Counted from the stretch's first letter, positions 24,065 through 35,054 are shown. The stretch is DNA of 64,000 nucleotides from Ophioceras dolichostomum (GCA_003049485.1 PYST01000178.1:19327-83326), one strand, 5' to 3'. Notes: generated by a model from the sequence alone, not told the origin. Program-made: numbers and translations.

Positions 24065-24739
24065 GTGGGATACCATGTCCTCGCGACCAACCACACAGCC
24101 CCCTCAGATTGGATCTATGCACCCAACGTCCAGCTGTTCTTTCTAGATGTAGTTTTAATATTGACCCTGGATGACTCATTATATGCTCTAGTATTTGGAT
24201 GGAAGAGTAATTTGCTAGTTCTCTAGCGTATACTCCTTGTGAATGTGACTATGAATGAAGGCTTTGCCTATTGTAGTTCGCTGATGATGGAGCTTTGATC
24301 ATCAGTCATCAGCGACCGCGCTGGGATCGCACTGAGACGTGGTGGGGCTGCACTTGAGTGTCCAGGGAGCTCTAGGTACCTCTAGGTAGGTACCTGGTAG
24401 GTAAGGTACTTCAAGGAAATAAACATATGCACTGTCCAAATTCACACAGAAGGGGGAGTGCACAACAACCACTCGAGCAGAACCGTCCCCAGACTCCAAA
24501 CACCGCCGGCATTGGTCGGACAGGTTTCAAATATTCTGTCGATTCTCCATCACGACCAGCCTTCGCATTGATTTGACATACCCTACGGTCGAGCTCGGTC
24601 GAGCCCATTTAGGAGGGCACGCCAGCGGCTGTCCCAATCGCCCCGCCGTCAGACCAGTCTCCATCACAGCCAGCGGGCGACGAAAAGTGCGAGAAAAAGG
24701 AAAAGAAACCCAAAAAGGCGAACGATCGAAGCGTGGGCA
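24065..24739. other. Intergenic spacer UTP3 to COG1
   Basis: 675 bp carrying the UTP3 3' end and the COG1 promoter. A GGTACC repeat patch lies at about 24373-24405. No gene seen. Confidence 0.5.
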
Positions 24740-27478
24740 ATGGCGGCCACGGTTGACCTCTCGATGGTCACGTCGTCGGCGCAGGTGTTTACGTCGCCTC
24801 AGAACACGCTGCCGCAGATCCGAGCGATACACAAGGCGCTACATGGCCAGATCGACGACCGCGCAGCCCGACTGCGCACCCAAGTCGGCACATCCTACCG
24901 CGACCTGCTCGGCACTGCAGACGCCATCGTCCGCATGCGCTCCGACATGGATGCCATCCAGCACGCGCTGGGCAGCATGGGCGGCCGCTGTGGGCGCGCC
25001 GTTGTCGGAGCCAAGGCGGCTGGCTGGGACCGTTTCGTCGCCCACACCGGCGAGTTCGCGCCGGCTGATGATGCCATGGCCCTGTTGGCGAGCAAGGGGA
25101 GGCAGCTGTCCGTGGTCGCGCGGACTAGACTGCTCGACGCCTGCGCCCTGGCCACTAGGCGAGTGCTCACAGCCGGCTTGGAGTCTGCTGGTGGCGGGAA
25201 GAGAGGGGACAGGCTTCTCGTGGCCGCCAAGCTGCTGCTTCTCAGCCGGTTGGTGGCTAGCAGCCTTGGGGATGTGGACGGAGCTACCGTCGAGCCGGGA
25301 CCTGACGCGCGGGCGAGGGCGACCATGGATGCCACGAGGAAGAGTCTGGAGCGGAGCCTGGAGCGGAGCTTCACGAAAATGCTAGAAAGCAGCGGCGATG
25401 AAGTGGACCGGGACGACGTACTCAAGGCACTTTGTGCGTACAGCCTGGCGACCAACCTTGGTGCACGAGAGGCTCTGCGACGGTTCCTGGCTATTCGGGG
25501 CCGGGCTATGGCTGCCGCATTCGAGGCCTCCGAAGAGAGGGAAGGCGAACCCGGGCGCGACCACCGGCGGGGCGCGGCCGACGTGTTGAGCTGCCTAGGC
25601 CTCTACACATGCACGCTGCTGGATGTTCAGGCCATAGTGCCCGGGCGGCTGGCTGAGGCGCTGGCCGGCCTCAAGCGACATGGCCTGCTGGAGGACGAGT
25701 CACTGCTGCGACTTGAGGGCCTGCGGCTTGACGTGCACGCCCGATGGTGCGGCGATGAGATCCGCTACTACAAGCCCTATATGCGCCACGACGACCTTGA
25801 CGGCCCTCAGGCTCGCGAGATGCTTGCCACGTGGGCGGCTACGGGCGGCGATCTGCTGCTGCGCGGGCTGGGTAAGTCCCTGGAGCGCCTCCACGAGTTT
25901 CGGGCTATCGTCGAGCTGCGGACCAGCGTGCTGCACGGCTGGATCCGCGACGGCGGGCGGGTTAGAGGCCTCGACCCGGCCGAGATGCTAAATCGTTTGC
26001 GTGAGGTGATCAACGCGCATTTGTTGAGCACACTGGTCTCCAAGGTGCAAAAGCTCCGCCTGGTGAGCTCGGAGCTCGGGGCAACTCTCGAAACCTGGCA
26101 GGCGGGAAGGAAGACAGCCGACCACCGCCGACGGGATCTGTGGGAGGACGGGGATGATGTTGGCGAAGATGGCATGGACGGGGTGGATGACGATGAGGAG
26201 GAGGATAACTACGACGCCGGGAGGTCCCACGGGCGAGGTTTAGACACTGACCTCTTCCTCGCTACGGGCGCTACGCACCTAACCAACGAAGTCGTCTCAA
26301 GGTTGCACGGCCGCAGCAATGCCGTGGCCAGGGCTGTCACCAGCTACCAGTCGTGGCACCGCGTCGTCGGCGATGTGGGCGACGTGATCGACCAACTTCG
26401 GCGCCAGAAGTGGGCCAACGACGTGGACGAGATAGAGGACGAGGAAACCATCGAGCATCGCCAGCGGCTCCTCAGCCGGGATGACCCGCAAGCCCTGCAG
26501 GATCGACTCAACCAGGCGCTTGCCAATGCATTCGCCGAGTTAGATACGCATCTCAGCCGACTCTGGGTGGCGGCGGCTAGCGAACGCAAAGACGAACGCG
26601 ACGGGAATGTCGCTGGCCCCGCGGCCATGTATATTATCCGGGTCTTACGGGATGTCCGCAACCAACTGCCCGACAGTGTGGAAGCCGCCAGAGGTCTTGG
26701 CATGGTCCTCATCCCCACGCTCCACGAACGCATCATAGAGACCGTGGTCGCGTCACCACTGGATGAGTTTGCCTCCTATGCCATCGCGAGGCGGTCCGTG
26801 GCCGGGAGAGGACTTTGGGAGGGCACCGAGCCGGAGCTGCCCACGGCGCCGTCCCCTGGCGTGTTTACCTTCTTGCGCGCCATCGTTACCTCCATGGCTG
26901 ATGCCGGAATGGACCTCTGGAGCCCGACCGCCGTCGCCGCTCTAAAAGCCCGCGTGCGAAGGCGGCTGGGGGGCTCATGGCTCGTGGCTCTGGAGGCTCA
27001 CCTCAAGACCGAGGAGCCGTCGCCAGCAGCTGCGGCCGAGGTCATTCAAGAAGACGCTGGCCGGGTTGCTGCCGCTGCTGGCGCCACCAAGCCTGCTGCT
27101 GCTGTTGACAGCGCCACCGAGGATGGAGGCGGGGATGAAGAAGGAGTACACGACCCCAAGAGCGATAGCGACAACGACGGCACCGCTGGTGATCAAGAAC
27201 CAGTGTCGCATTCTTCGCCCAAGCCTTCTGCTCCGTTGGCATCTTTGGTGACGCCGGAACAGAGGAGAGACCTTCTCATCCAGTGGCTTTTCGACATATA
27301 CCTGTTTCAGTGTTGCCTGGGGCCGCCTGCTGTCCCAGCCGAGGACGAGCTCAGGGGCTTGGAGGAGCAGATTTACAAGCGAACAGGGGTGGAGAGCGCC
27401 CTCGTTCGGCAGCGATTGGTCAAGTCCTCACAGGACTACTGGAAGCGCACTGGACTCCTCTTCGGACTGTTAGCTTGA
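24740..27478 (+). CDS. COG1: Conserved oligomeric Golgi complex subunit 1
   Basis: One exon, 912 residues. COG1 bridges the two lobes of the eight-subunit COG tether that captures retrograde vesicles at the Golgi. The N-terminal Vps51/COG1 helical bundle is clear at about residues 25-85: Q-I-R-A-I-H-K-A-L-H, R-L-R-T-Q-V-G-x-S-Y-R-D-L-L-G-T-A-D-x-I and the M-R-S-D-M-D-x-I segment. The middle is helical with a filamentous-fungal acidic insert (about 475-495). A second acidic, Ala-rich linker (about 760-835) precedes a conserved-looking tail (R-R-D-L-L-I-Q-W-L-F-D-I-Y-L). The ATG at 24740 is the first in frame before the conserved region. The length is typical of ascomycete COG1. Subunit identity rests on the N-terminal signature and overall length, so COG1 rather than VPS51 is likely but not proved. 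Confidence 0.88.
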   Translation: MAATVDLSMVTSSAQVFTSPQNTLPQIRAIHKALHGQIDDRAARLRTQVGTSYRDLLGTADAIVRMRSDMDAIQHALGSMGGRCGRAVVGAKAAGWDRFVAHTGEFAPADDAMALLASKGRQLSVVARTRLLDACALATRRVLTAGLESAGGGKRGDRLLVAAKLLLLSRLVASSLGDVDGATVEPGPDARARATMDATRKSLERSLERSFTKMLESSGDEVDRDDVLKALCAYSLATNLGAREALRRFLAIRGRAMAAAFEASEEREGEPGRDHRRGAADVLSCLGLYTCTLLDVQAIVPGRLAEALAGLKRHGLLEDESLLRLEGLRLDVHARWCGDEIRYYKPYMRHDDLDGPQAREMLATWAATGGDLLLRGLGKSLERLHEFRAIVELRTSVLHGWIRDGGRVRGLDPAEMLNRLREVINAHLLSTLVSKVQKLRLVSSELGATLETWQAGRKTADHRRRDLWEDGDDVGEDGMDGVDDDEEEDNYDAGRSHGRGLDTDLFLATGATHLTNEVVSRLHGRSNAVARAVTSYQSWHRVVGDVGDVIDQLRRQKWANDVDEIEDEETIEHRQRLLSRDDPQALQDRLNQALANAFAELDTHLSRLWVAAASERKDERDGNVAGPAAMYIIRVLRDVRNQLPDSVEAARGLGMVLIPTLHERIIETVVASPLDEFASYAIARRSVAGRGLWEGTEPELPTAPSPGVFTFLRAIVTSMADAGMDLWSPTAVAALKARVRRRLGGSWLVALEAHLKTEEPSPAAAAEVIQEDAGRVAAAAGATKPAAAVDSATEDGGGDEEGVHDPKSDSDNDGTAGDQEPVSHSSPKPSAPLASLVTPEQRRDLLIQWLFDIYLFQCCLGPPAVPAEDELRGLEEQIYKRTGVESALVRQRLVKSSQDYWKRTGLLFGLLA

Positions 27479-27767
27479 TAGTGCGCGTCTGGGCCCTGGC
27501 CCCCACTACGCGTGCCTCGACGTATTCATATTCATTAAGATATGTGGCATGTTATGTCTTCAAAGAGCGAAAAGGAAACCGCCGTCTATGTCGCTCGTCA
27601 CGGTGGGACGCGAGACGACACGACAATGCAAGGCAAAGCAGATCAAGAAGCCGCCGATCCCACCCACGTCACTCACTCTCCTCCCTCCTTTTATCGTCTG
27701 TCTACCTCCCCCCCAATCCACAACTCTTGTGAAGTATTAGGCAGCATAACGCTCTAGTCCACCTCTG

Positions 27768-28771
27768 TCATAATTTGTGCCGTTTCTGGCCGGACGCTAG
27801 CTTCTGGAACTCCTGCAGCGGCACGCCGGTCAGGAAGCGTTGCAGGCCGGCGAAGACCTCAGACGAGTTCTGCCTCTCCAAGACATCCATTTCCGGGCGG
27901 CGTATCAGCGCCTTGATGCCGAGCATGCTGTCGCCGTTGATATGGTCGCCGAGGTGGTCGTCAATCTCGCGCAACACGAGGTTGCGGAATCGGTCGTCGT
28001 CTCCGCGCTGGTCACCTGTCGTGGTGGCGCACTCAGAGAAGATGCGGTTGACGAAGCCGGCGGCCAGCAGGTCGTTGGCGGGGATGCGGCGGCTCATTAT
28101 GAGAGCCTCGTTGGCGCGGGCGAGGCCCAGACGCTGCACGAGGGCCCGCGACGAGCCGCCCTCTGCTACCAAGCCCAGCGACGAGAAGGGCGTCAGCAGG
28201 AAGGTCGATGGCGTGCAGTAGATGAAGTCGGCGAAGGACACCAGGGCCGCTGACAGGCCAACCACTGGACCGTTGAGCCCTACGACGAGGATCTTGGGGT
28301 GCGTGTAGAAAGCTTGCGTGATGTTGAGGTTGTAGGCCAAGAAGTTGGACAGCCAGAACCTGTGCTCGTCGCTCTGACCCTCCTTGCCGGAGCCGGACCC
28401 CGTAGAGACGCTGCCGAGCCCGACATCCGCACCGCTGTTGGCGAGAAAACGGCATGGATGATCATGTCAGCTGTGAGTTACCGAGTGAAAGTCATGTACC
28501 GTGACTCCCAGTCCTGCCAGGGTCCTGCCTAGGTTCCAAGTTGTTCCCAGCCGGTAAGGGAAAATATAGAGGTATGCACGCACGCAGAGAAGAAGCGGCC
28601 CTTGCCGATCAACAAGGTGATGTAAACCTCGTTATGCTCGGCCACTTCGCGCATTGCTCGTGAGAGCGCGAAGTAGCCATTCTGGTCGAGGGCGTTGAGC
28701 TTCTTCGGGTTGTTGATGGTGATGATAGCCAGGCGGCCCTTGTACTCTGCCGAGATTACAGACTCGGCCAT
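27768..28771 (-). CDS. ECI1: Peroxisomal enoyl-CoA isomerase/hydratase
   Basis: Exons 28771-28584 and 28434-27768 (149-bp intron, donor GTGCGT, acceptor CAACAG) encode 284 residues. This is a crotonase-fold protein most like delta3,delta2-enoyl-CoA isomerases, which shift double bonds so that unsaturated fatty acids can enter beta-oxidation. Motifs: I-T-I-N-N-P-K-K-L-N-A-L at about 17-28; F-F-S-A-G-A-D-V oxyanion-hole motif formed across the splice site at about 60-67; L-N-G-P-V-V-G-L-S; and G-L-V-A-E-G-G-S-S with the likely catalytic Glu. It ends in H-K-L, a peroxisomal targeting signal type 1. The open frame reaches upstream to 28945 only through non-ATG codons, so 28771 is the start. The symbol is by analogy with yeast; a dienoyl or enoyl hydratase specificity cannot be excluded. 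Confidence 0.87.
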
Positions 28772-29704
28772 ATTCTTAGTATGGTTTGACCACCAATCGA
28801 CCTTGCTAGCCCGTTTTGGCGAGTATGCGGAATAGGTTCGGATTCCAGGTGTCGACGCTACCGTGTCGCTTGCCCACCCCCCTGTTTTTTCCTCGTGAAA
28901 GCGTAGTCGTCTATGAAATTTGTCGCGCTCTCTGCCTTCTCCCAATTAGGTGATAGGTAGGTCTTCACTGACAAGACCTATTTGGGAGCCCGATACCTGA
29001 TGGATTTCGTCCGAGCCTGGCTAAATTCGAATGACTAGGCGTCTATGAAGTTGCATGCAAGCGAAAAGAAAGAAAGGCGTTGCCAGCTTCTTATTTGCAC
29101 CGGTTGGACGAAGGGGGCTGATGCTCACCAGAAATGGATATCTCCCTCGGCAAGTGTAAAAGGTACCAGCTAACCCCAACTTATCCTGTGGAGAGGTGAG
29201 CCGCTGTGGAGGCCATCCCGGGCCTCGGCTCAGAACAGCCTACAGACCCACCTGCAATTGGGTTTAGTGATCGCCTTTCCGTGCGAACTTAAGACCAGAC
29301 TCGCCCGTCTTAGTACTCACCTGACGCTCAACCTCAGTACTCTACAACCGAAGTAGGTAGGTACCCACCTAGATATAACGAACAGGTGGTGTTACCGCAG
29401 GCTTCAGCTCACCCTGGCTCCTACGGCTGCAAGGGAAGTTACTACTCGATAGGGAAAGTGGCGTTTGGTTGGTGAAACCTGGGAAGGAACGACGAATCAA
29501 CGGGCAACCAAACGTCACGGTAGCTGCCTGTTACCGAGCACCTACATGCACCTAGGCTGAATCATGCCGAATAAGGCAGGCTGCGGGACCATGACATCCT
29601 CACTTTTGTCTTTCTCGTGTGAGAGGTCGAGGAAATAAAAACCCATCCCCCCTCAGTTGTGTGGCCAGGGATAACTATCAGATCTGCCGAAGGAACCGAG
29701 CCAA
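28772..29704. promoter_or_regulatory. Divergent promoter ECI1 / UCH
   Basis: 933 bp between divergent start codons, carrying GGTACC/GGTA patches at about 28950-28962 and 29352-29372. No gene seen. Confidence 0.5.
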
Positions 29705-30648
29705 ATGACGACCTCCACCTCCCGCCGAAAGGCCTACATCCCGCTCGAGTCCAACCCAGAGCTCTTCACCGAGCTGATCCACCGCCTGGGCGTCTCGAAA
29801 GAGTTGGCGTTCCACGACGTCCTGAGCCTCGAGGATCCGGATCTTCTCGGCTTCGTTCCTCGCCCCGCCTTGGCGCTCGTGCTTACATTCCCGGCAGCTT
29901 CGCCGGGCCACGAGCTGCGTGTCGAGGCAGAGGAGCGGGACAAGCCGGTGTACGAAAAGGCAGGCGATCAGGAGGATGTGGTATGGTTCCGCCAGACCAT
30001 ATACAATGCTTGCGGGTAAGGAATTTTCGTGTCGTAGGAAGTCAAAAGGCGATGAAATGAGCGGAGGAGGATGTGAACCGCGGCGGAGACTAATGGTCGT
30101 GGCTTGGGATAGGCTCTACGGCATCCTCCATGCTATATCCAATGGCCAGGCTCGTAACTACATCGGTATATCTCCCACCGCATTATACCCTACGCTTTTG
30201 GCGCCTTACCTAGGTACCTACCTACCAACCAAAGCACATATCCGAACAGATCGTTGCCAAACTAACTGGCTTAGAACCCGGTTCGCACATGGCCCGCCTG
30301 CTAGAGAAATGTGAGCCACTGAAGCGGGACGACCGCGCTCGAGCACTGGAGGACGACGAGGTTCTGGAGGCCGCGAACCGGACGACGGCGCTTCAGGGAG
30401 ACACCGAGGCGCCGGCCAGCGCCGAGGACGAGGTCGAGTATCATTACGTCTGCTTCGTCAAGTCGCACAAGGACGGCGTGCTGTACGAGCTGGACGGCGA
30501 TCGGAAGGGGCCTCTTGCATGGGCCGAGCTGGGCTCTGACGAAGATGATCTTCTCGGCGAAACTGGCCTCCATGTGATCCGGCAGTTCGTGGAGAAGATC
30601 GGGAACAGATGTGGATTCAGTCTGCTGGCTCTAGCACCAGCCTCCTGA
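29705..30648 (+). CDS. YUH1: Ubiquitin C-terminal hydrolase, UCH (Yuh1) family
   Basis: Three exons, 29705-30015, 30113-30165 and 30275-30648, give 245 residues. Peptidase family C12 enzymes cleave small adducts from the C-terminus of ubiquitin or Nedd8. Active site: oxyanion Gln97, catalytic Cys103 in Q-T-I-Y-N-A-C-G, His178 in Y-H-Y-V-C-F-V and Asp195 in L-Y-E-L-D-G. Gly104, next to the catalytic Cys, is split by intron 1. Exon 2 is only 53 nt and encodes L-Y-G-I-L-H-A-I-S-N-G-Q-A-R-N-Y-I. The second acceptor at 30274 was chosen because it follows a strong ACTAACTGGCTTAG branch and acceptor and restores the family sequence P-G-S-H-M-A-R-L-L; an AG at 30249 would be out of phase. The length is standard for the short UCH class. 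Confidence 0.94.
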
Positions 30649-31328
30649 CGCCGTTCAGTGATTTGGCTGACGCAGGAAAGTCGCTGCTCGTCTCTGCCGA
30701 CTTGGGAAGTACCAATTTGACCCACAAGACAGGGTATCTCGCCCGCTCGTCGATGGGTAACTGTTTTGGAGCTAGGAGCACAGGGATGTCACATTATTAC
30801 CATACATTTTTATACCTACCTATCTACCCAACTAGCTACCCATCTTTTCGCCAACACCCCTGTTCCGTGCGTGTCAGCCGTTTACAACGTACTACCTTAG
30901 GTCTAATTCCAAATTATAGCAGACACAGCTCATCCATATATACAGGGTAGCAGTAGTAACAGTAGTCGCAGTGTAATGCACCGAAGAGCAGATGACAGGC
31001 CACCAACCCTAGCACCAGCGCCCAAGAGCAAAGCAGGGCTAAGAGCGGGAAGGAAACCGGAGGAAGGAATAGGCAAAATCACAAACATACATCCAAAGAA
31101 TACGAGACCACGAGATCAACGCCCAGGTGCCATGCACTGTATGTACGCCACCGCCGCCGCCGCCGCTGCTGCTGCCCCATGCAGTGCTGAAAACTGAATG
31201 GCCAACGTCATCCCAGCTCAGTCCCAGCTCAGTCCCAGCTCAGTCCCGACTCAGCCCTCAACAAACCACAAACTGCCTGACCCATGCCAAATCGGCTATC
31301 TTGGCCCCCTCCATACGTACTATCGAGA
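30649..31328. other. Convergent 3' spacer (UCH / SF3B1)
   Basis: 680 bp between facing stop codons. It holds an 11-bp tandem repeat at 31212-31255 and a GCC-type run near 31147-31170. No gene seen. Confidence 0.5.
31212..31255. repeat. 11-bp tandem repeat, 3 perfect plus 1 degenerate copy
   Basis: The unit CCCAGCTCAGT is repeated three times exactly (31212-31244) with a fourth altered copy. It lies about 75-115 bp beyond the SF3B1 stop codon. Confidence 0.85.
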
Positions 31329-34300
31329 TCATAGCAGGATGGCGAGCTCTCCACGGTCAACGCAATCCTCGTCCAGATTGGGGTAGTAGGGCACCATGGC
31401 GTCTGCAGCCTGGACATAGGCGTCGTTGTACAGACGCCAGTAGGGCGTGCGGACCTTCCGGGCCGGGTGGAACAGACCCGCCCACACGTAGTTGAGCACC
31501 AGCCCGGGGCCCACGGCCACGCGGACGGCCTCGATGGCCTCGACGATGCGGTCGATGACGTGGGGCGACGTCTCGAACAGGTTGGGGTACAGCAGGTTGA
31601 GCAGGTGCACCATGGCGTCCTCGCAGCCCAGGCCGACGACGCCCAGGGCGATGTGCTTGACCACCGACGCGGCCGTCTGGCGGTGCACCTGGTCGCGGTC
31701 GATCAGGGCGTCCTCCAGCAGCGGCGTGACGGCGTAGACGTAGTCCTTGGCCATCTCGCCAATGTACTCGAACATGAAGCTCAGCGACTTGAGCACGCCG
31801 TTCTGCACGTTGAGCTCGGGCACGCGGTACTCATTCATCAGGGCCGGCAGCACCGTGAAGGGCGCACACGTCTCGGCGATGATGCCGATGGCCACGGCCG
31901 TGTTGACGCGCGACTGGCGCTCCTGCACGCGCAGGTTGTTGAGCAGCGTGGCCAGCACGTCCTGCGGGCCGATGGCCTTGGCGATGAACCCGAACGTGTT
32001 GTTGGCCGCGCGCCGGATGCCCTTCTTGTGCGCCTTGAGCATGTCGAGCAGCTCGAAGCAGATGCGCATCCACTCGCGCGCGTTAACCGACTCGGGCCCG
32101 CGGTCTGCGATGCGCCCCACCAGGTCGATCGTGTTCTCCTGCACCTTCTCGTGCCGGTTGCGCAGGATGGGCGTCAGCCGCGGCAGCAGGTCCTTGATCG
32201 GCGGCTGTATCTGGCTGATGCCCACCACCGTCACGATGGACCGCAGCGCGCCCAGGATCGAGCCCAGCACCTCGGGGTACTCCTCGCCCAGGTACTCGTA
32301 CAGCACGATGCCCAGCTTGCCCATCAGCGCGTCCTCGCCGCACTGCCGCATCACCATGGCGATGCGCGAGATCAGGTCTGCCGCCTGCTGCCGCACCGTG
32401 GCCGACTTGTTGTTCAGCCGCCACAGGATGGTGCTGACGATCTGCGGGAGGTATGGCTTGCAGCGCGTGCCCAGCGCGTTGACCACCGATCCGAAGCCGT
32501 TGAGCATCACCACGTCTTCTACGCTCTGCTCCTGGAATGCGTGCAGGATGCCGTCCACCAGCCGCTCCTCGAGCCTCTCGCCCACGTCGGCCGCGCCCAG
32601 GCTGGCCACCACCTTTTCCACCGTCTCCACCGTCATCTTGCGGTACGGCTCGCTCTCGTCCTTCAGGTTGGCCACGATCCGCTCCAGGATCTGGCCGCCG
32701 CCCACCTTCTGTCCGAGGTCGACCGTCGTCTCCACCACCTGCCGGTAGTTCCGCTTGTCCAGCGCCATGCGTCGCACCCAGAAGTTCTTGAAGAACTCGT
32801 CCAGCACGTGCTTCTTGAGGTAGTCGGCCGTCACGCCGTCCGTGCCCGCGCACTGCGACACAACCTTGAGCACCACCTTCTTCATCTCCTCGTCCGGCGA
32901 CGCGAACTCGCGCAACAGGATGTCCATGATCTGGCTGGTGTAGTAGTTGGCGTACACCTCGTCCATCAGCGGGATGATGTAGCCCGCCGCCTTGAGGAAG
33001 CCGGCCAGCCCCTTGCCGCGCTGCTTGCGGGCCCCCGTCCACAGCGGATTCAGGATGTCGTCGAAGCTCTCGATGCCGTACGGGTTGGCCGCCTCGGCCA
33101 GCGCCGCGAGGGCCAAGCTGGTCACCGTCCGCACCTTGGTCTGCTCGTCGTTCAGGTTTGGCCCGATGCAGTCCACCAGCCGCTTGAGGTGAGGCAGCAC
33201 AGCGCAACCCATCAGGATGGGGATCTGCTGCACGATCTTGACTCCTGTGTGCCGCGCCTGCCACGACTTCTTGCTGCGGCACACGGCCTGCAGGAACGGG
33301 AGCAGCGCGGGAATGCCGAGCGCCGATGCCACCACCGCGAAGGCGCGCGCTGTTGTGTTACGGACGTACTCGTCCACGTGGTCGATGTCCGGCCGCATCG
33401 TGCTAATCATGGTGGCCAGCCCGGCAGCCTTGGCCAGGTTGGAGATGATCTCTCGGCCCTCGACGCGCGCGTAGTAGTCCTGGTCGATCAGCAGCGGCTC
33501 GATCACCACCAGGATCTTGTGCACGTACGGCCGCACCATGTCGTCCAGCTTGTACAGGATGCGGTCGATCACCTTGACCAGCAGGTGGCGCTCCTGGTCC
33601 TCCAGCGTCTTCTCCATCAGCAACGGCAGGATTTGGTTGAACAGCGGGCCGGCCCCGAAGTTGCGCGCGTTGTCCGTCAGCTGTCGCAGCGCAGTCTTGC
33701 GCATCGGCGGCGTGCCGTTCTTGACCTTGAGCAGCAGCCGCATGATCTTGCGCTCCTTGAGATCCTCCACGGACAGAGCCTCCTCGTTGGTGCCGTCCGT
33801 CAGCTTGCCGAAGTAGGCCATGTCCTCCGGCTTGAAGAACTGCAGGTCGCCCACGCCGGGGATCTCCTTGGGCATCTGCTGGCTCGTAACGCGCCCGCTG
33901 CCGGGTTCCTGCATCACGAACCCAGACGCTGGCGCCGGCGTCTGCATCAGCTTGTGCGACGGCGCCCTCACAGGCTCGTATCCGGCCGGGAACTCTAGGA
34001 TCTTATACCCCTCCTCCAGCCCGGGTAGCATCGCATCTAGCTCGTCGTCGCTGAGCGCCGTGTTACGGCTCAGGTCGCTACCGAAGGCCCCCGCCGGCAC
34101 CGGTGGCCGCGGAGGAAGCGAGGCTAGACCGGTCTGCGAGGGGTGCGTCGGGGTTGCGAGGCCGTCGTTGCCGACAGGCGTGGCGGCGGGTGCTTGGTCC
34201 CAGCGAGACCGCTTCCTTGTCGGCTCGCCAGGGGCCTGAACGGCTGGCGCTTGATCCCAGCGAGACTTCTTCGGCTTGGCCGCTGTCGAGGCCGCGTCGT

Positions 34301-35054
34301 CGGGTGTGGCTGCTGGTGGTGTTGCTGACGCATCCTCGGAAGAGACATCCCACCGCTTCTTGCGCTTGCGTGCCACGGCCGCCTCGGTCGATCCGGCCTG
34401 GTCGTTCTCCTTGTCGGTTTCGTCCTTGAGGGTGGGCTGGTGCTCGATGACCATACCCCCATCGGCCGCCTTCTCCTTCAGCTTGCCTTCGATGGCGCGT
34501 CGCACTCTCGCTTCCTCCCGCTCTAGTTCTCGCTCCTCCATCACATCGCGGTAGCTGCTCCCAGACACTCCATCGGCGTTTGCGGCAGCCTGGCGGTTGG
34601 CGGCGAAGGGATCGGCGCGCGTCGGGGTGAGCACGCGATCAAACCGGCGCTTCTGGTAGTCGGTTTCTCTATCCGTGATTCTGGTGCTGTGCTCGCCCCG
34701 GCCGGCAAGTATGTCTTCTTCCTCGACGCCACCGCCGCGGGCAAACTCATCGATCTGCGCGCGGGTTGCCGTGTACTGGCCGACGAGGCTGCGGCCGTTG
34801 TTCGCCTGGCTGGCATCGTCCATCTCGTCATCCTCGTCGGCCGCGGGCAGAGAGCGGTGGTAGCCCGCAAACTTGTCGGCGCCGTCATCGCGATCGTAGA
34901 GGTTGGTATCGAAAGCGTCGGTCAGTTTAGCCTTGGTCGATGAGTCGGTCCGCTGGTTGGCCGGATCAAACGCCTTGGAGCCGCGCTTCGCAGCAGCTGC
35001 AGCATTTCTCTCCTGCTGCAGCTTCTTGATCTGGTCAAAATCGGCATCCGACAT
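31329..35054 (-). CDS. HSH155: Splicing factor 3B subunit 1 (SF3b155)
   Basis: One exon, 1241 residues. SF3B1/Hsh155/Prp10 is the HEAT-repeat core of U2 snRNP SF3b, which clamps the branch-site helix. The N-terminal disordered part carries three R-W U2AF-ligand-type motifs (R-W at 234-235, 265-266, 284-285), and the p14-binding segment with G-Y-K-I-L and P-A-G-Y-E-P-V-R lies near 349-363. The HEAT superhelix runs from about 430 to the end. Residues matching the human cancer hot spots are all conserved with a constant offset of 60: E562, R565, N566, H602, K606 and K640 (human E622, R625, N626, H662, K666, K700). The human pladienolide-site region R-T-A-V-V-M appears as R-I-A-M-V-M. The absence of introns in a 3.7-kb gene is notable. 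A divergent promoter is shared with PSO2. Confidence 0.98.
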   Translation of the reverse strand: MSDADFDQIKKLQQERNAAAAAKRGSKAFDPANQRTDSSTKAKLTDAFDTNLYDRDDGADKFAGYHRSLPAADEDDEMDDASQANNGRSLVGQYTATRAQIDEFARGGGVEEEDILAGRGEHSTRITDRETDYQKRRFDRVLTPTRADPFAANRQAAANADGVSGSSYRDVMEERELEREEARVRRAIEGKLKEKAADGGMVIEHQPTLKDETDKENDQAGSTEAAVARKRKKRWDVSSEDASATPPAATPDDAASTAAKPKKSRWDQAPAVQAPGEPTRKRSRWDQAPAATPVGNDGLATPTHPSQTGLASLPPRPPVPAGAFGSDLSRNTALSDDELDAMLPGLEEGYKILEFPAGYEPVRAPSHKLMQTPAPASGFVMQEPGSGRVTSQQMPKEIPGVGDLQFFKPEDMAYFGKLTDGTNEEALSVEDLKERKIMRLLLKVKNGTPPMRKTALRQLTDNARNFGAGPLFNQILPLLMEKTLEDQERHLLVKVIDRILYKLDDMVRPYVHKILVVIEPLLIDQDYYARVEGREIISNLAKAAGLATMISTMRPDIDHVDEYVRNTTARAFAVVASALGIPALLPFLQAVCRSKKSWQARHTGVKIVQQIPILMGCAVLPHLKRLVDCIGPNLNDEQTKVRTVTSLALAALAEAANPYGIESFDDILNPLWTGARKQRGKGLAGFLKAAGYIIPLMDEVYANYYTSQIMDILLREFASPDEEMKKVVLKVVSQCAGTDGVTADYLKKHVLDEFFKNFWVRRMALDKRNYRQVVETTVDLGQKVGGGQILERIVANLKDESEPYRKMTVETVEKVVASLGAADVGERLEERLVDGILHAFQEQSVEDVVMLNGFGSVVNALGTRCKPYLPQIVSTILWRLNNKSATVRQQAADLISRIAMVMRQCGEDALMGKLGIVLYEYLGEEYPEVLGSILGALRSIVTVVGISQIQPPIKDLLPRLTPILRNRHEKVQENTIDLVGRIADRGPESVNAREWMRICFELLDMLKAHKKGIRRAANNTFGFIAKAIGPQDVLATLLNNLRVQERQSRVNTAVAIGIIAETCAPFTVLPALMNEYRVPELNVQNGVLKSLSFMFEYIGEMAKDYVYAVTPLLEDALIDRDQVHRQTAASVVKHIALGVVGLGCEDAMVHLLNLLYPNLFETSPHVIDRIVEAIEAVRVAVGPGLVLNYVWAGLFHPARKVRTPYWRLYNDAYVQAADAMVPYYPNLDEDCVDRGELAILL

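Noticed and set aside
28772..28945. N-terminal extension of the enoyl-CoA isomerase
   Set aside because: The frame is open but begins at a non-ATG codon and adds sequence unlike the family; the ATG at 28771 gives a normal protein.
32083..33282. Minus-strand open frame of about 399 codons in another frame of SF3B1
   Set aside because: Gly/Arg/Ala-rich frame shadow of the same conserved gene.
31467..33998. Plus-strand open frame of 843 codons antisense to SF3B1
   Set aside because: It mirrors the GC-rich third positions of SF3B1, is dominated by Val/His/Arg/Leu/Gln, has no domain and lies wholly inside a highly conserved gene.
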